A DNA stretch of 64,000 nt, taken from NCBI GenBank assembly GCA_948470475.1, contig OX419338.1, positions 29,640,273 to 29,704,272 on the forward strand, read 5' to 3'. This DNA is from Galaxea fascicularis. Its lineage: Eukaryota > Cnidaria > Anthozoa > Scleractinia > Euphylliidae. This document shows, in pieces, positions 20,430 to 32,210 of the stretch (its first letter is position 1; every line of letters begins with the position of its first letter). A model generated the notes under the pieces. The model was not told where the DNA came from, did not search any database, and worked only from the letters and a program-made list of their open reading frames with translations. Position numbers and translations under genes: made by a program.

Positions 20430-22640
20430 ATTAAACGCCTTTGTGCTGACCGGAACGGAAAGAACGGACTTGTTGAACGCTCTCTCGTCTTGGGGCGTGA
20501 ACGACTGCATCAACTTTCTCTTGAGTCTTGTGTAACCCGTCTTGATCCACTACGTGTCCACAGTAAGTGATCTTCTTCTGGAAGGATTCGCACTTCTCAC
20601 GGTTTGCTCGTAAGCCATGTTCCTTCAGCCTCTTCAGTACTTCCTCCAGATGATCAAAGTGTTGTTGGTTTTCCTTGCCTGTGATTGTCATGCCATCCAA
20701 TATGCAACTTGTTCCTTCCATTCCGATTGCTCTCTGCCAAATTGCTGGTTCCGAATACAAGGTGGTTGTATCGGTACAGCCCTTGAGTGGTGTTGACTGT
20801 CAAGTATTCTTGTGATCCTTTCTCCACTTCTATCTGATGATAAGCTTGTTTGACGTCAATCTTGGTGAACTTCTGCCCTCCTGCAAGCTTAGCGAAAATA
20901 TCGTCGTTGCGGGTAAGTGGACAATCTTCTGTTTCCAGTTAAGGATTACCGGTGACGTTGTAGTCGCCGCATATTCACAAAGTACCATTAGGTTTAACTA
21001 CTGGCACAATAGGTGTTGCCCAGTCACTGGATTTTTCCCTCTTTTTCCAGGCGTTTCAGCTCTGCACCCACCTTCGGTTTCATGGTGTATGGAACGGGCC
21101 TTGCCTTGCATAACTTTGGTTGACTGCCATCCTTTAACGTCAGTTTGGCTTTCGTTGTATTTGTCTAGGAGTTCTTCTAGCTTCCTCTGGGTGTCTTGTG
21201 TTGGCTTCTCTTTAGTAACAGCACAGATGAGTTTCCAGTCGAGTCAGATCCGGTGCAGCCAATCCCTTCCAAACAATGCAGGTCCCTGCGTTTTCAGCAC
21301 ATGCAATGTTAAGTCTGACCTGGTTGTTGCATTCTACACAAACATGTAGTTTGCCTTCCGGTGCTATCTTCTCTCCAGAGTAAGTTTTTAAAATGGCTTC
21401 CGTTGCGACCAGGGGTGTGTTTGGGAACATTTCCTTGTACTTCTGAGCAGGTAGTGTTGATACCGCTGAACCGGTGTCCAGTTCCATCTTCAGGGTTTGG
21501 CAGTTAACCTTTGGTGTCACCCAGATAATAGGGACCTTACTTGTACTCAAATCTAAAGATCCCTAATGTCACCAACTGCCTGGTTAGCACTGTTGACTCC
21601 TAAGGTTCCGATCAAGCTGTCATCATCAAGCTCATCTACGATCTCAGCAAAGGAGATCCGGATCCGGATCTCTTCCTTCGGTCCTCCTCGGCTGGTGGAT
21701 TGTTGACCCTTTCTCGAATGGCAAACTCGTTGGATGTGCCCCACTTTTCCCCATTTTCGGCAGGATTCATCCCTGAAATAACTCTGGGTTGATGCGTGTT
21801 CACTGGAACCACATCGATAACAGTGAGGTTTCGACTTGACCTCCTCTTTCATCCTGTTTGCTTTCTTGTTACCCTTGTTCAACTTTCAGACTCTTTCTTT
21901 CCCTGCAGTTCTAGCTTGTCTTTCGCTGCCGCTTCCAGCGCTAAGGCAGTTTCTGTTGGTTTAGCTAATGATAAAATTGGTTCAGAGACCAGTCGCTTCT
22001 GGATAAGTTCGTTGTGTAGTCCACATACAAGTCGTTCCTGAGTCATCTAAGTTCGTTCCGAACGCACAATACAGTGACAATTTCCTCAATTCAGCCAGGT
22101 AAACACTTTCACCTTCGAGTTGGTTTCTTCTGTGAAAACGGAATCGCTCTGCTATAAGCAATGGTTTAGATGATAGATGTTGCCGTGTAGGCCCGCGTGT
22201 AGTTGCTGGGGCACACAGATTTCGCAGTAATCCATACGTTTTGTCCCCATGAGGATAAGCATCACTACCACTCGTTTTTCATCTTTAATTTCGTTGGCGA
22301 TAAAGTATTGTTCCACTCGTTCAACGTACTAGGCGTTCCAGTCGGCGGAGTTTCTTCGTCGAAGGCTTCTATCTTTCCAATCGGCATCGTGGCGGAGGTT
22401 CGAACTGTCTCTTTTCACAGCTGTGAGTCCTCGTCGCCAATCCTCAGAATCTGTTGTGTCTCGTTCAGTGATTCACACTTGGTTACAACACAGCAATCTT
22501 TTCTTCAATCAAATAAGGCGGTTCAATACAAGCAGAGCCACGCACACGGCGTGCGCGCGCATGTGAAATTAACAACGCCGCTGGTGCGGCATAGCAATTA
22601 CATGGCGTCGGAATTTCAGCACGTGTCGTGGAGAATTTGC
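20430..22640 (-). pseudogene. Decayed Gypsy retrotransposon, gag to mid-pol
   Basis: Read right to left on the minus strand: a gag start near 22387 (MPIGKIEAFDEETPP) soon broken by a frameshift; a nucleocapsid block (about 21882-21700) with a CYRCGSSEH knuckle whose second motif has lost its first Cys (CRKWGKVGH); a protease with MELDTGSAVSTLP (about 21480); a damaged RT N-half; and the RT C-terminal part (20760-20460) with HFDHLEEVLKRLKEHGL and YCGHVVDQDG. Several frameshifts and stops separate the parts. RNase H, integrase and LTRs are missing. The left end stops at an A/T run near 20430. Confidence 0.85.
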
Positions 22641-23255
22641 CGGAAAGCGTTATTCACTTAAAACGGAACCGAAATATAAAACTTGAAGCAACTCGCTCTA
22701 TTTGATGTACTCTACTTTAGATACATAATGAAGTAGACTCTATCATCATGATCACGACGAAACCTTGCAGCCGCCATCTTACACATTAAAAACATTACAT
22801 TCACGTTAAAAACAAAATCGATACGCATGTCCAGGTTCGACTTTGAGCCGGGACTGAAAAAATGTGGCAGTACAGAACGGGAGTTTTTCAGCCCGGTTGC
22901 TATTTTCAGCCCCGGCCGAAACTTTGTTCATGAAATTGCACTGATTTTCTTAAACGAAGCATTTGTTCAGGTTTCAGCCTGCTGCGCGCCTCCTGTTGTC
23001 AATTGCCCGCAATTTTCCGGCTACTGACGTCAATGTTACATCGCCAAGACGTCATACATAGAAAAACACATTGTAAAGAGTACTCATTCTTGCAAGGACG
23101 AAAACGACTCCACACGAGGCCGATACATTCTTGACAGTATATATTGATGTCCACAGACTGATTTGTTACATTTGTTGCTACATGTTGTAGTCTTTTCCCC
23201 GTATTTTTGTTATTTATCTACTTATTTTTGTTTTTTGAATCGGTGGTCTTAATTT

Positions 23256-24511
23256 AGGGCGGGCCGACCATTTAACTCTTGAGGGGGGTGGGGGGGGGGG
23301 GTGATTTTGAAAAAAAATTTCCTGCAAGCGCTTGTTGGAAGAAAAAAATTGCATGCAGCATAAATGAAATTGAAAAAATTCTTGCACTGCTGCAAGCAAG
23401 AAAAAAATGTTGCAAGGCTATTTCATCCTTCCTGGGGGCTTTACAAAATCCCAGCAAAACTGCAACCATTCCGGGTGATCTGCAAGTCAGCGAGCCACTC
23501 TGGTTAGCCTATTAAAATAACACATTGATTGGCCTCAATAACACTCTGGTTAGCCTAAACGTCACACCGGTTGGCCTACAGTTAGCTTAGGTAGCTTGCG
23601 GTTTGCCCTTATAATGGGATAAGGGATTTCTTGCTTGCTCGGTTCACATGGCTCCAAGTCATAGGAGTCATGCAAGCCATTACGGTTAGCCTAAATTACA
23701 CATTGGCTAGCCTAGTTAGCACTGTAGTTAGCCCACAGTTCCTTAGGTAGCTTGCGGTTATTGGGATCAGGGATTTCTGGCTTGCTGGCTTGCACTGTAT
23801 CCAAACTCGTTAGCTTATCACAAGCAGTAATGGAGGTAAATTTTTCTATTTGAAGAACCAAGTGTAATTAGACAAAGAAATTAAAAATAATTTGTTCATT
23901 TTTAATCTTTTCAACTGAAGCCGATTTTCTTGTAATTACTTTCTATTGAAATAATAAGGTTTTTGCAATGTCTGATATGGTTTTACTCAATATCAGTAAC
24001 ACATTTGTTTTGGAGATTTCAGTCCACTTTTAAATTGTAACTAATAATTCTAGCAGTAATTACCATGCTATGAGCATTTCTGAACTGCTTTTCGCTATTT
24101 TAGCTATTTTTTTAAATTAAGAAATTAAACATTTTCAAATCTACCTCTGGAGCATCACTTGATAGCACGAGAATATTGTTATTAGATAATATTAAATGAT
24201 TCTAAAGAATGACATTCCGAGAACATGTAGCTATACAAGAATGATTTTGTATAGCTTACAACATTTTACTGAAGGCTTTGCAGCTCCTTATTAGAAACTG
24301 CAATAACCACAATGTAAATGTAAATACATTCTGTAAATGTAAACACGACACTTTTTTAAGGAAAAAAAATCCTGCAGAGAAATGAGAGAAAAAAATATCG
24401 TACAGAGCCTTTAGGAGGGAAAAAAATATCCTGCCCACCGGGTTGCTAGAAAAAAAAACTTGCTGACCAGAAATCACCCCCCCCCCCCCTCAAGAGTTAT
24501 ATGGTCGGTCC
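23256..24511. mobile_element. Non-autonomous DNA element, probably hAT-like, with G-run ends
   Basis: Left AGGGCGGGCCGACCAT..AACTCTTGAGGGGGG and right CCCCCCTCAAGAGTTATATG..GGTCGGTCC are inverted copies. CTTAATTT stands on both sides (23248-23255 and 24512-24519), an 8-bp duplication as hAT elements make. Inside, next to each end, are AAAAAAAT-rich blocks with TGCAAG words. In the centre are two imperfect copies of a roughly 170-base unit (about 23500-23830) with GTTAGCCTA and GGTAGCTTGCGGTT. No transposase frame. The exact last base is uncertain by one or two. Confidence 0.75.
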
Positions 24512-24519
24512 CTTAATTT

Positions 24520-27330
24520 CACCAAGACATCAGTAAGTGCCGCACGTTGGACCTATCACGATGTTATTTTGTCCGATTTGTGGAAGTTCCCAACAAGTTC
24601 AGTGTACATTTCAGCGTAAAGAGCAATCCAAACTGAAAAATATGGGGCTTAAAAAATGACCAGGAATCGTTAATCAGACTTGAATCACTCGCAAGCATTT
24701 CATGCTGTAGCGTATTTTCAGTAATTTAATAATCCATCGACTGACCAGAACCCGTTATTAAAACTATTCATTTAATCTCGTCTTGACCCATTTCCTGTCG
24801 CTGTCCAGTTTTTGTGCGAAAGACTGCAGACTAGAAAAACGATTTCCCGTATTAACTTTGCCCAACTTTCCATTGTGCGACAAATTGCGGTCTGGGCAAT
24901 TACTTTTGTCAGCGGAGTAATTCAAGATTCCACTCGATTAATCTAGTTACCGGAAAGAAAAAGATCAACCTACCATGGTTGTAATGCATAATTTGAGATG
25001 GAAAATGGTGGCATTGTTTGCATAAACTGAATGAAGGCAAAAGAATCCACATTTGAGTAATCAAGATTTTTGTAACATTGTTCATTCAGGCATTTAGAAT
25101 ATAAAAAAAAGATTTAGGGTACAATACGCCCAACCATTCCATAATACCATCATTGCTCACTTCCTGATCACACTTGAGAAAATATCAGCTTGAAGACAAA
25201 TTGATCTTTCTGTTGAAGTGAACAATTAAGCGATTGTCTGAAGCTATCAAAAACACAAATTTCAGGAATTTGAAGAAGGAAGAATCAGAATTGGGAATTA
25301 GCCCAGTCACGTCTTTCTTGTTACTTAGTCTGGTCTGCCGCGTCGCATCTGAATTTGGCTTGTTGTTGATTGATGATTTTTAGCCTGCTTGATTATTGGC
25401 CTTGCATCGGGAGAGGAATTGCTTTTTTTAAATCACGTTTGGAGCTGACGCACTGAGCTTCGCAAACCCGGGTTTGCTGGTAATTTTCACAAAATTGTTT
25501 TTTCTCTTTGTCATTTTGGTCACTTATCACGGATGTAAAAGAAAGCTATTTATAGATACATTTAGCAACCAGATTATTCCACGCCAGCTTAACATAACAA
25601 CCACGGAAAACGGTGTTACGTCTCTTTATTTCGTAAGAGGCATCAAGTGCTTGTTACTACACAGGAACAGCACTGATCAGTTCATTACTGGTGTGATCCT
25701 TCCTTCCTTTGCCACGTAAATCCCGCTGTTATCTTTTTGCATTTTTTTCTGATTTCCCTTGATGGAACCTGTGTACTTTGGTTCAGCCAGGTTCTCAGCA
25801 TTTTTGATGGATTTTTACTGAACTACTTTCATATCAAGTCATGTCCCGGTATTCGATATCATTTTGTTTTAGTTTTTAGAATTTAATCAATGTGGTGTTT
25901 TCATCACGAAATCTTGGTTGCGTGCCAGTAAAATGTTAAAAATAGAAACAATTGCTAAAAATTTCAAAATTTTCTGTTCACTTCACGTACGCACGTGTGT
26001 ATATGCGTATAGGACGCTACGCGCCTGGCAAGGGGTCTGGTTCAAACCTAAGCAAGATCTTTGCTGGTATTTTGGCAATTCAGATGACCGTGGGCAATGA
26101 CGCTAAGCTGAAACCTTCATTTCCTTAGATTAAATTAATAACTATTCAACAGTATCTTCTTATGATACTGTTGCTTTATGTGACGCTCCCGTCCGTTAGA
26201 TGAATTCCCAAAGTGTGATCATTTGGTTTGTTTACCCAATTAAACCATAAATATCAACATGTATATTCTTCACACTCTTCATTCATTTTCTATGATAGTG
26301 ATGAGGAGAATTTGTTGAACAATCAAGACCATTGTTCCTTAATTTTTGATGTTCACTTCCTTTGTTTCTCACAACGTTTATGTCTGATTGAGCAGTGTTT
26401 TTACAAGGAGAAATCAAGCAATGGTCACTCTCAGGGGTTAAAAGGTTTTAAAATACACGAGGTGGTTCCAACTTTTGGGCCTGTGGATAAAATGAAACCG
26501 TACGGAAATTTTTTGGGTTTGTGTTTTAAGTAACCATTTATAACCAAACCACCGTGAAGATGCTCTTCAAGACGCTGACTTAAATTCTAACCTCGCGGTT
26601 TGTAGTCGAAGCGCCGATAACAATCAAATTGCTGAGAAACTTTTCTTTTGGACCTGTTTTTGATAAAATTTCTTTTACAGGATTATTTTCCGAATTAATT
26701 TACATTCCGTTTTGGGAGGTAAACGACCGTAAATATTAATTAATATGAGCAAGACCTCCAACAAAGGTTTGTCGCCTTGATAGCAAATCCTATCAGAAGA
26801 GCGACAGGGAGCCTGTTCTAAGAGGAAAGGTTAGTAAGTAAAGAAAGGCTGAAATATTCTTGCTACCATGACTATCAGACATCGTAAACAAGTCGTTTTC
26901 TCGAAGTTTCTGTGGAGAGGTGCCAGATATGGGTTTGGCTCGCGAGAATATGCAAAACGCGCTCCCAGCCTTAAATCGGCATCCTTTGATAAACAACCAG
27001 TCTGCCATCAAATCCCTTTATAATTTAAACCCAAATAAAAAACGTTTTCGTGAAGACCACTAATCGTGTTAAAATACCCGACACGAGATTCTTATCCTCT
27101 CACTTCGTCGCGTTTTTACACGTTTTTAACAGTTTCGCCTGTCAGCAGCTATGTTATTGTGACAAGGTCAGATTCTGCCTTAATCACCTTTAGCCTCATT
27201 GGCTGTAAAGTACTCCTGCGTTTGTTGATGAGGCGCTGATATAACAGACATTCGTGGAAGAAGCTCTGTCTGGTCAGTAGCATCGTCGCAGCATCTGAAG
27301 CCGAAGCCCGTGCCAGCGCATATTCAAGAC
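24520..27330. other. Gene-free stretch upstream of YbaY-like gene 1
   Basis: About 2.8 kb with no exon or mobile ends that I can support; small ORFs look random. A weak TATA-like TGATATAACAG near 27236, about 95 bases before the ATG at 27331, could belong to the promoter of the next gene. Confidence 0.4.
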
Positions 27331-28233
27331 ATGAAGAAGTACACCGTCGACTTCAAAACCCGCCAAAATCGATTACTACTATGGATAATAGTGGCGTTAA
27401 CAATCCTCTTAGTAGCCGCGATCGGCGCTTTTGTTTTTCTTTCACTCAACGCGAAGTATCACTTTGCGTGCCTGTTTGAATGCAAGCAGCAGGAAAGCTT
27501 TGGCCCTGTGGTTGGAGAACACGGCTCGCCGCTCACCGAGAAACCTTCGGCTGCAGCTGTTGGTTATGCTTCCACGACACACTATGGAATCACAGGTTCT
27601 GAGATCCATATCGACGAAGTATCGAATCAAAATGACCCAACGCGTCCCACGGTGACGCAAACTGAAACGGCGGCTGTCGTTGAGATTGAACAGGAAAAGA
27701 TGGTCCATTCTAAAACACCATCAACAGCGAGCACGAACTTTGCAGAGGTAAACGCCGAAGCCAAAACACCTTCAAATGTTCGAAAAACTTCGCCAGCAAA
27801 CCGTTTTCCTTCCGTTCCTCGCCCCACTGCGAGAAGACCTCGCGTGCATCTGAAGGGGCAAATTACAGTACGCGGGAAAATTTTCTTCAAAGGCAAATCT
27901 CCAAAAAGATTTCCTCGGAACTCGAGACTGATCGTGGAGTTTGTAGACGATCGTTTGGCGGACGCACCTGCAGTTGTCCTCGGAAAAACAACGTTGGACT
28001 TGTCGAGCTATCGCCGAGGTAACATCATGTCCTACACGATCACTTGCAAGAGGCCCGAACTGCCGTACATTTCTAACAGTGTATCAGCTGTTTTGAACGT
28101 CGGCTGGAAACCGAGGAATAAAAATGACTGGATTAGACAAGGTGATTTCTTCACGGACACTCACTTCGGCGTAAAAGTAAATAAGTTTAAGAGAGTGTAT
28201 GATAGGAACATTCAGCTGGTAAAATACTATTGA
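27331..28233 (+). CDS. Single-pass membrane protein with YbaY/YscW-like domain (paralogue 1)
   Basis: A 300-residue single-exon protein. The frame opens 7 codons earlier at a GTG, but the ATG at 27331 is the real start candidate. Residues 1-14 are basic, and 15-38 form one strong transmembrane helix, so the N-terminus is probably cytosolic. A CLFEC pair (C47, C51) follows. Residues 55-165 are a Ser/Thr/Pro-rich stalk. Residues about 173-300 are a beta-rich domain with blocks PRNSRLIVEF, LADAP, SVSAVLNVGW and WIRQGDFFTD. The order PxxSxLxVxFxDxSxxDAP then a late ITDT/FTDT-type strand resembles bacterial YbaY/YscW (Pfam YscW) lipoprotein domains. Function is unknown. Paralogues lie at 51402-52022 and 63090-63545. 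This copy is the longest because of the stalk. Domain naming is from memory of the family and should be tested. Confidence 0.8.
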   Translation: MKKYTVDFKTRQNRLLLWIIVALTILLVAAIGAFVFLSLNAKYHFACLFECKQQESFGPVVGEHGSPLTEKPSAAAVGYASTTHYGITGSEIHIDEVSNQNDPTRPTVTQTETAAVVEIEQEKMVHSKTPSTASTNFAEVNAEAKTPSNVRKTSPANRFPSVPRPTARRPRVHLKGQITVRGKIFFKGKSPKRFPRNSRLIVEFVDDRLADAPAVVLGKTTLDLSSYRRGNIMSYTITCKRPELPYISNSVSAVLNVGWKPRNKNDWIRQGDFFTDTHFGVKVNKFKRVYDRNIQLVKYY

Positions 28234-29040
28234 TCGAGTTGTTACCTGACGCATACCGAACGACACCCGAAGTTAAGACGTAGCAGACGATCTTCGTCAT
28301 ATTAGTATATGCATTCCATGCATGGGTAGAGCTTTGATTGTATGCCGAGTTCAAAAACTCGACACTGTATCAAGTACATGAAGTGTCACGACGATGGTTT
28401 TTTGACGGGACTAAACGATCTTTTCTACCAGCTGGAATTTGTAAACATTAACAAGAACAAACCAGAGTTGCAGCTAGAATCGTAAATCCCGCCAACAAAA
28501 ACACAGACAAGACAAACAGGTTACGTCAAACCAGTATAAACTCGAAAACAAGTCAGCACGGTACTTATTTTAAAAGTACATTGGCGTTTTAATCTTTTTT
28601 TCATTTATATAAGCCTTTGTTGGATTGATTATTTTTCCTGTTTTTTTTCCTGTTTTTATTTAATGCTCATTTGCGATTTGTCAAAACAAGAAGTTTCAGA
28701 TGACAAGAGATAAGTTGAAATGACCAATTGAAACCTAAAGCCTGTAGTGCAGAATTTTTAGCACTTCCGAAGTGCGCGGCCCAGAAAATTTGACTAAAGT
28801 TACCCGTGCCAAGTTACTTTGGTAAACAGAAAAGAGTACGGATAAAAAGCGGTTAAAAACAAATGTAAACGCCTTTGACCCGTGCTAATTTTTAGCCGAT
28901 CCGTGCTACTTTGCTTGCCGAGCCGTGCTGAATTTCTCTAGTGTAAATGGAGCTTAAATGGGGTTTAAGTTTTGAACTTTCGATAACGTCCATTAAAGTC
29001 ACATTAAATGTCTACAGTAAAAGAGGAAGTTAGTTCTTAC
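28234..29040. other. 3' flank of YbaY-like gene 1
   Basis: No gene seen. Near 28770-28960 the words CCGTGCTA/CCGTGCCAAG and AGTGTAAATGGAGCTTAA recur, suggesting the edge of a MITE related to the next element. Confidence 0.35.
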
Positions 29041-29044
29041 TTTT

Positions 29045-29763
29045 AAAGGCCCTTTTACATGTTAAAAGAGATGGAACGGCTCGGTTAGAAACAAGTACCG
29101 GTTCCAGACGAAATCTCTTGTTTACACGTACAAATTCTGTAATGTATCCGACAGAAAAAGGAACGTTACTTGAGAGCCCCTTGGAACGGATACTAGACCG
29201 TTTACACGTTGTAAGAGAGTCATAAGTCTTATCTCACCTTTCACCTCAAGCTGGACTTTAACATCGCCGTAAACTGCGTTTCTGTCCTTCGGTGACTTTG
29301 CTGTATCTAATGAATGCTGTATAGTTTCTTCAGCAAATATATCAAGCAAAGTTTCCGTTTCCTCATCACTCCAAGGCCCATTCAATGCTTTGGTTGACTT
29401 TTTAGTTGCTTTCGCTCTGTCCCCCTCCAACTTCTCTGCCATTTTTTTTTAACCTAACACGCATGCGACGTACGCTAAACAATAGACGTGGAGCACCACG
29501 GGCTCAGAAAAAACGTGACAGAACGGTACCACAAAAAGGCCGAGCGTGTACACGTTGAAAACAAAACCGGAAAAATTTAGGTACGGAATCAGTTTTTATC
29601 GGTTCCGTTCCGAAAGGGGTCCATAGCCGCCTATGGACCTTTTTAGGAACGGAACGAGTAAAACTGGAACGGGCCAAGTACCGTTTACACATCAAGTTTT
29701 GTCCGAGCCGTTCGTCTTTTTATCCGAGCCGTTCCAATGTTTTCGCTAGTGTAAACGGGCCTG
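29045..29763. mobile_element. Non-autonomous DNA element carrying a SANT-like exon
   Basis: Inverted ends: left AGGCCCTTTTACATG..GGAACGGCTCGG, right (inverse) AGGCCCGTTTACACTAGCG..GGAACGGCTCGG. The inner parts repeat GGAACGG words on both sides. AGTTCTTAC occurs just outside both ends (about 29033 and 29773) but not directly abutting, so the target duplication is unsettled. A first-exon-like SANT ORF lies inside on the minus strand. Confidence 0.6.
29238..29442 (-). pseudogene. Myb/SANT-like DNA-binding exon (captured or relic)
   Basis: Starts with an ATG at 29442 and reads MAEKLEGDRAKATKKS then GPWSDEETETLLDIFAEE, the opening helix of a Myb/SANT-like domain as found in transposon-linked proteins. 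It ends at a good splice donor (AAAG|GTGAGA, intron from 29237 leftwards). Domain helix 3 and later exons are absent inside the element. It looks like the first exon of a transposon-encoded DNA-binding protein kept after internal deletion. Confidence 0.55.
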
Positions 29764-30191
29764 AAGTCTCTAGTTCTTACAATAGAAATGGCTAATAAAA
29801 AGTATTTCCCTTCGAGCTGTTTATTATCCGGCACAAGGTGGTTCTAACTTCTATGTTCGTGGATGAAATTCATTCAAATAAAAGCTACTGAACAGTACGT
29901 TCCTGTGGTCCCAGCTTTTGCGTTTACGTCGAAATTCTGAGTGCGCCCATTTACATCAAAGCTACTGAGCATAATACTTTTCTTGGTACTGTTCGTTTCC
30001 TTCCAACTGTGCAGCGGGTGTTTTTTTTTAAGTTTTGAGTTGTTATGCCAATTTCTTAAGCCTTAAGAAAGTAGAGTTAAGAAAGAGTGTATCCATTCGT
30101 TTCCTTTAGACAACGTATTTTTAAGTTTCGAGTTTGTACACGCAACTTTGAAGTGCAACAATTGGCATGACGGCAACTGAGCAGTACTTCA

Positions 30192-30242
30192 TAATAATGA
30201 TAATAATGATGATAATAACAATAATAATAATGATGATAATGC
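30192..30242. repeat. (ATAATGATA)n microsatellite
   Basis: Trinucleotide ATA/ATG run of about 50 bases; the Tyr/His-rich minus-strand ORF across it is an artefact. Confidence 0.85.
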
Positions 30243-30476
30243 TGTAAACGAGAATGATGAGACGAAATTACTTCAGCACACAAACTGAGACAATTCAAGC
30301 AAAACTGAAAAACAGACTTTGTGCTCGTGAAGAAGAGTGAAAACGAGTGTCTTGTTATAGAATAATGTTGCAATCCCAGCAGACTCCAGGTCATAGAGTA
30401 AGGAAGAGGAGAAAATAGAGAAATACAGCGAATTAGCGTGGGAACTTAAGAGAATGTGGTGAGTAGAGACAAGAGT

Positions 30477-30632
30477 GGCCCGATTTATACTAGAGACGGA
30501 TCATCCGTCTGGGACGAACTTGGGCAAAGAACGATAGTTCGTCTGATAAGTCGTCTGCGTATAAATACGGGCAAACAGACGAACTATCTGGATAATTCGT
30601 CGATGAACACGAATTATCCAGATAGTTCGCCA
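30477..30632. mobile_element. MITE with GGCCCGATTT end, copy 2 (one end lost)
   Basis: Same family as 10281-10455 but in opposite orientation. It shares GGCCCGATTTATA, GGGACGAACTTGG and AATACGGGCAAACAGACG. The matching terminal GGCC end on the right is missing; the copy stops after ATCCAGATAGTTCG. Confidence 0.75.
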
Positions 30633-30884
30633 ATATTAACCAAGTTTTCAAATCTGGATTCCATTTCTAGAAGTCAACTCGTGAAATGGGAGCGGAAGTC
30701 ATATCTGTTTTACGTTGGGGAGTCCAATGGAGTTACCGGACGTCTACTCGTGAAATAAAACCTTAAGTCTAAACACTTGAAATTAGCAGAGGGGGGAATA
30801 ATAGTCTAGTGGACCTGGTGGAGTCCATCGGATCCACTGGAGACTCATCGAGTCCAGAGGAGTTACCGGAAGTCTAATCGCAAC

Positions 30885-31065
30885 ATTAAATAAGCCACGC
30901 ACATTGTGTATACCTTGTTCTTAAAGCCGAGATTTGAAATAAGCCAGGTAAAGAATAAAGCGCGCAACACATTGTGTAACCTCGTTCTTAAAGCCGAGAT
31001 TTGAAATAAGTTACGTTAACTAGCGCACAACACATTGTGTATACCTCGGTCTGAAAGCCGAGATT
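30885..31065 (+). repeat. Three tandem units of a roughly 65-75-bp repeat
   Basis: Units contain CACATTGTGTA, GTTCTTAAAGCCGAGATTTG and AAATAAG. One or two more units in the same orientation are at about 36893-36975, on the far side of the big transposon. Confidence 0.7.
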
Positions 31066-31242
31066 TCAATGGTACCTAACGAAGGTGTTCCGCAAAATAT
31101 TTGTTCCGCATTGGAAATTCAGCTGGCTGGCAAGTTATTGATTTTCATACACTTTCGCTGGGAAACTAATAATATTTTTAGCATTTCAATCCGTGCTGGC
31201 TGCCTGAGAACAGAAACTGAGGGAGACCAAGAGCCCATCACA

Positions 31243-31274
<32 letters not shown>

Positions 31275-31364
31275 TGAATTTGCCGCGAATACGGGACTTC
31301 TGCAGGAGCCCCAATTACCAATCAGAATGCCCCATTATGGGCTCCTGGGGAGACTGGAGGAGAC

Positions 31365-31800
31365 TATGGCACGCCGTTTGTAGCAAAATTCAATCAAGTC
31401 AAATATTTATTCAATCCAATCATTTTGGTGTGATGCAATTTAATTTAAGCTTCCAAACATATTCAAACAATCCGAAAAAGTATTCAATTCAAACCCATGT
31501 TTCTCAGTTCAATTTAATCAGAGTGAATATTCATTCAGTACAATCACGAAAATATTTATTCAATCCAATCACGGAAATATTTATTCAATCCAATCACGAA
31601 TATATTTATTCAATCCAGTCACGGAAATATTTAATCACTTCAATAGCGATAACTATTTATTCAATCCAATCATAAAAATATTTATTTGCTAAAATATCAA
31701 TTGAGATTCAATCCATTCCATTCTCGTAGTTATTCAATCCACTCAAAAGCATATCCAATGCAATCCTCGAGAAATTCATTCAATCTTCCTGGGGCGAGCG
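31365..31800 (+). repeat. Left long terminal inverted repeat
   Basis: From TATGGCACG to CTTCCTGGGGCGAGC. Contains about ten ATTCAATCCAATCA-type units at 20-35-base spacing. The open frames running through it are repeat artefacts. Confidence 0.85.
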
Positions 31801-31850
31801 CAGCCGAACCTGACTTGCAAGGGACTTGGAATAGAAACCATAACTTGAAA

Positions 31851-32210
31851 ATGGCGGACGTTGGTGCTTTTGACTTAGAAACCGATCTTCCCAAGTTTTT
31901 GGAGTCTGTTCTTCAAAACGCAGAAAATGTTTTACAAAACTTTGATAATGAAACTCAACTAGACGCAGAAATGCATTTTGAAGTAGTAGATCAAACTGTT
32001 TCTTTGATTCGAGCATTGCAAGAGACAAGTGACGTCCTACCATCGGACATAATGGCCTTGGATTCACTTGCAGGCGCTTCCACAAGCGTACTAGCTGGCA
32101 TTGCTACGAAATCACGTTACTACCAGTGGAGTGACTCCAACAACCCTTGCTACATCATCTATAACACTAAGAAAGAAATGGAACAAGAAACCCGGACGAC
32201 CGTGTTTTGA
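31851..32210 (+). CDS. N-terminal part of a transposon protein (about 119 aa)
   Basis: The ATG at 31851 (context AAAATGGCGG) begins just inside the left inverted repeat. The frame extends further left into the repeat, but that part is low complexity. The protein is acidic and helical: ADVGAFDLETDLPKFLESV, then QNAENVLQNFDNE, then VSLIRALQETSDVLPSD. The last 25 codons look unrelated, so the frame probably runs past a lost splice site or deletion point. Position and orientation fit the transposase gene of this element, whose catalytic part has been deleted. No domain is recognisable on its own. Confidence 0.5.
   Translation: MADVGAFDLETDLPKFLESVLQNAENVLQNFDNETQLDAEMHFEVVDQTVSLIRALQETSDVLPSDIMALDSLAGASTSVLAGIATKSRYYQWSDSNNPCYIIYNTKKEMEQETRTTVF

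Noticed and set aside
31274..31675. 133-codon ORF on + in the left inverted repeat
   Set aside because: It is built of ATTCAATCCAATCA repeats (Asn/Ile/Ser/Gln-rich) and is an artefact of low complexity.
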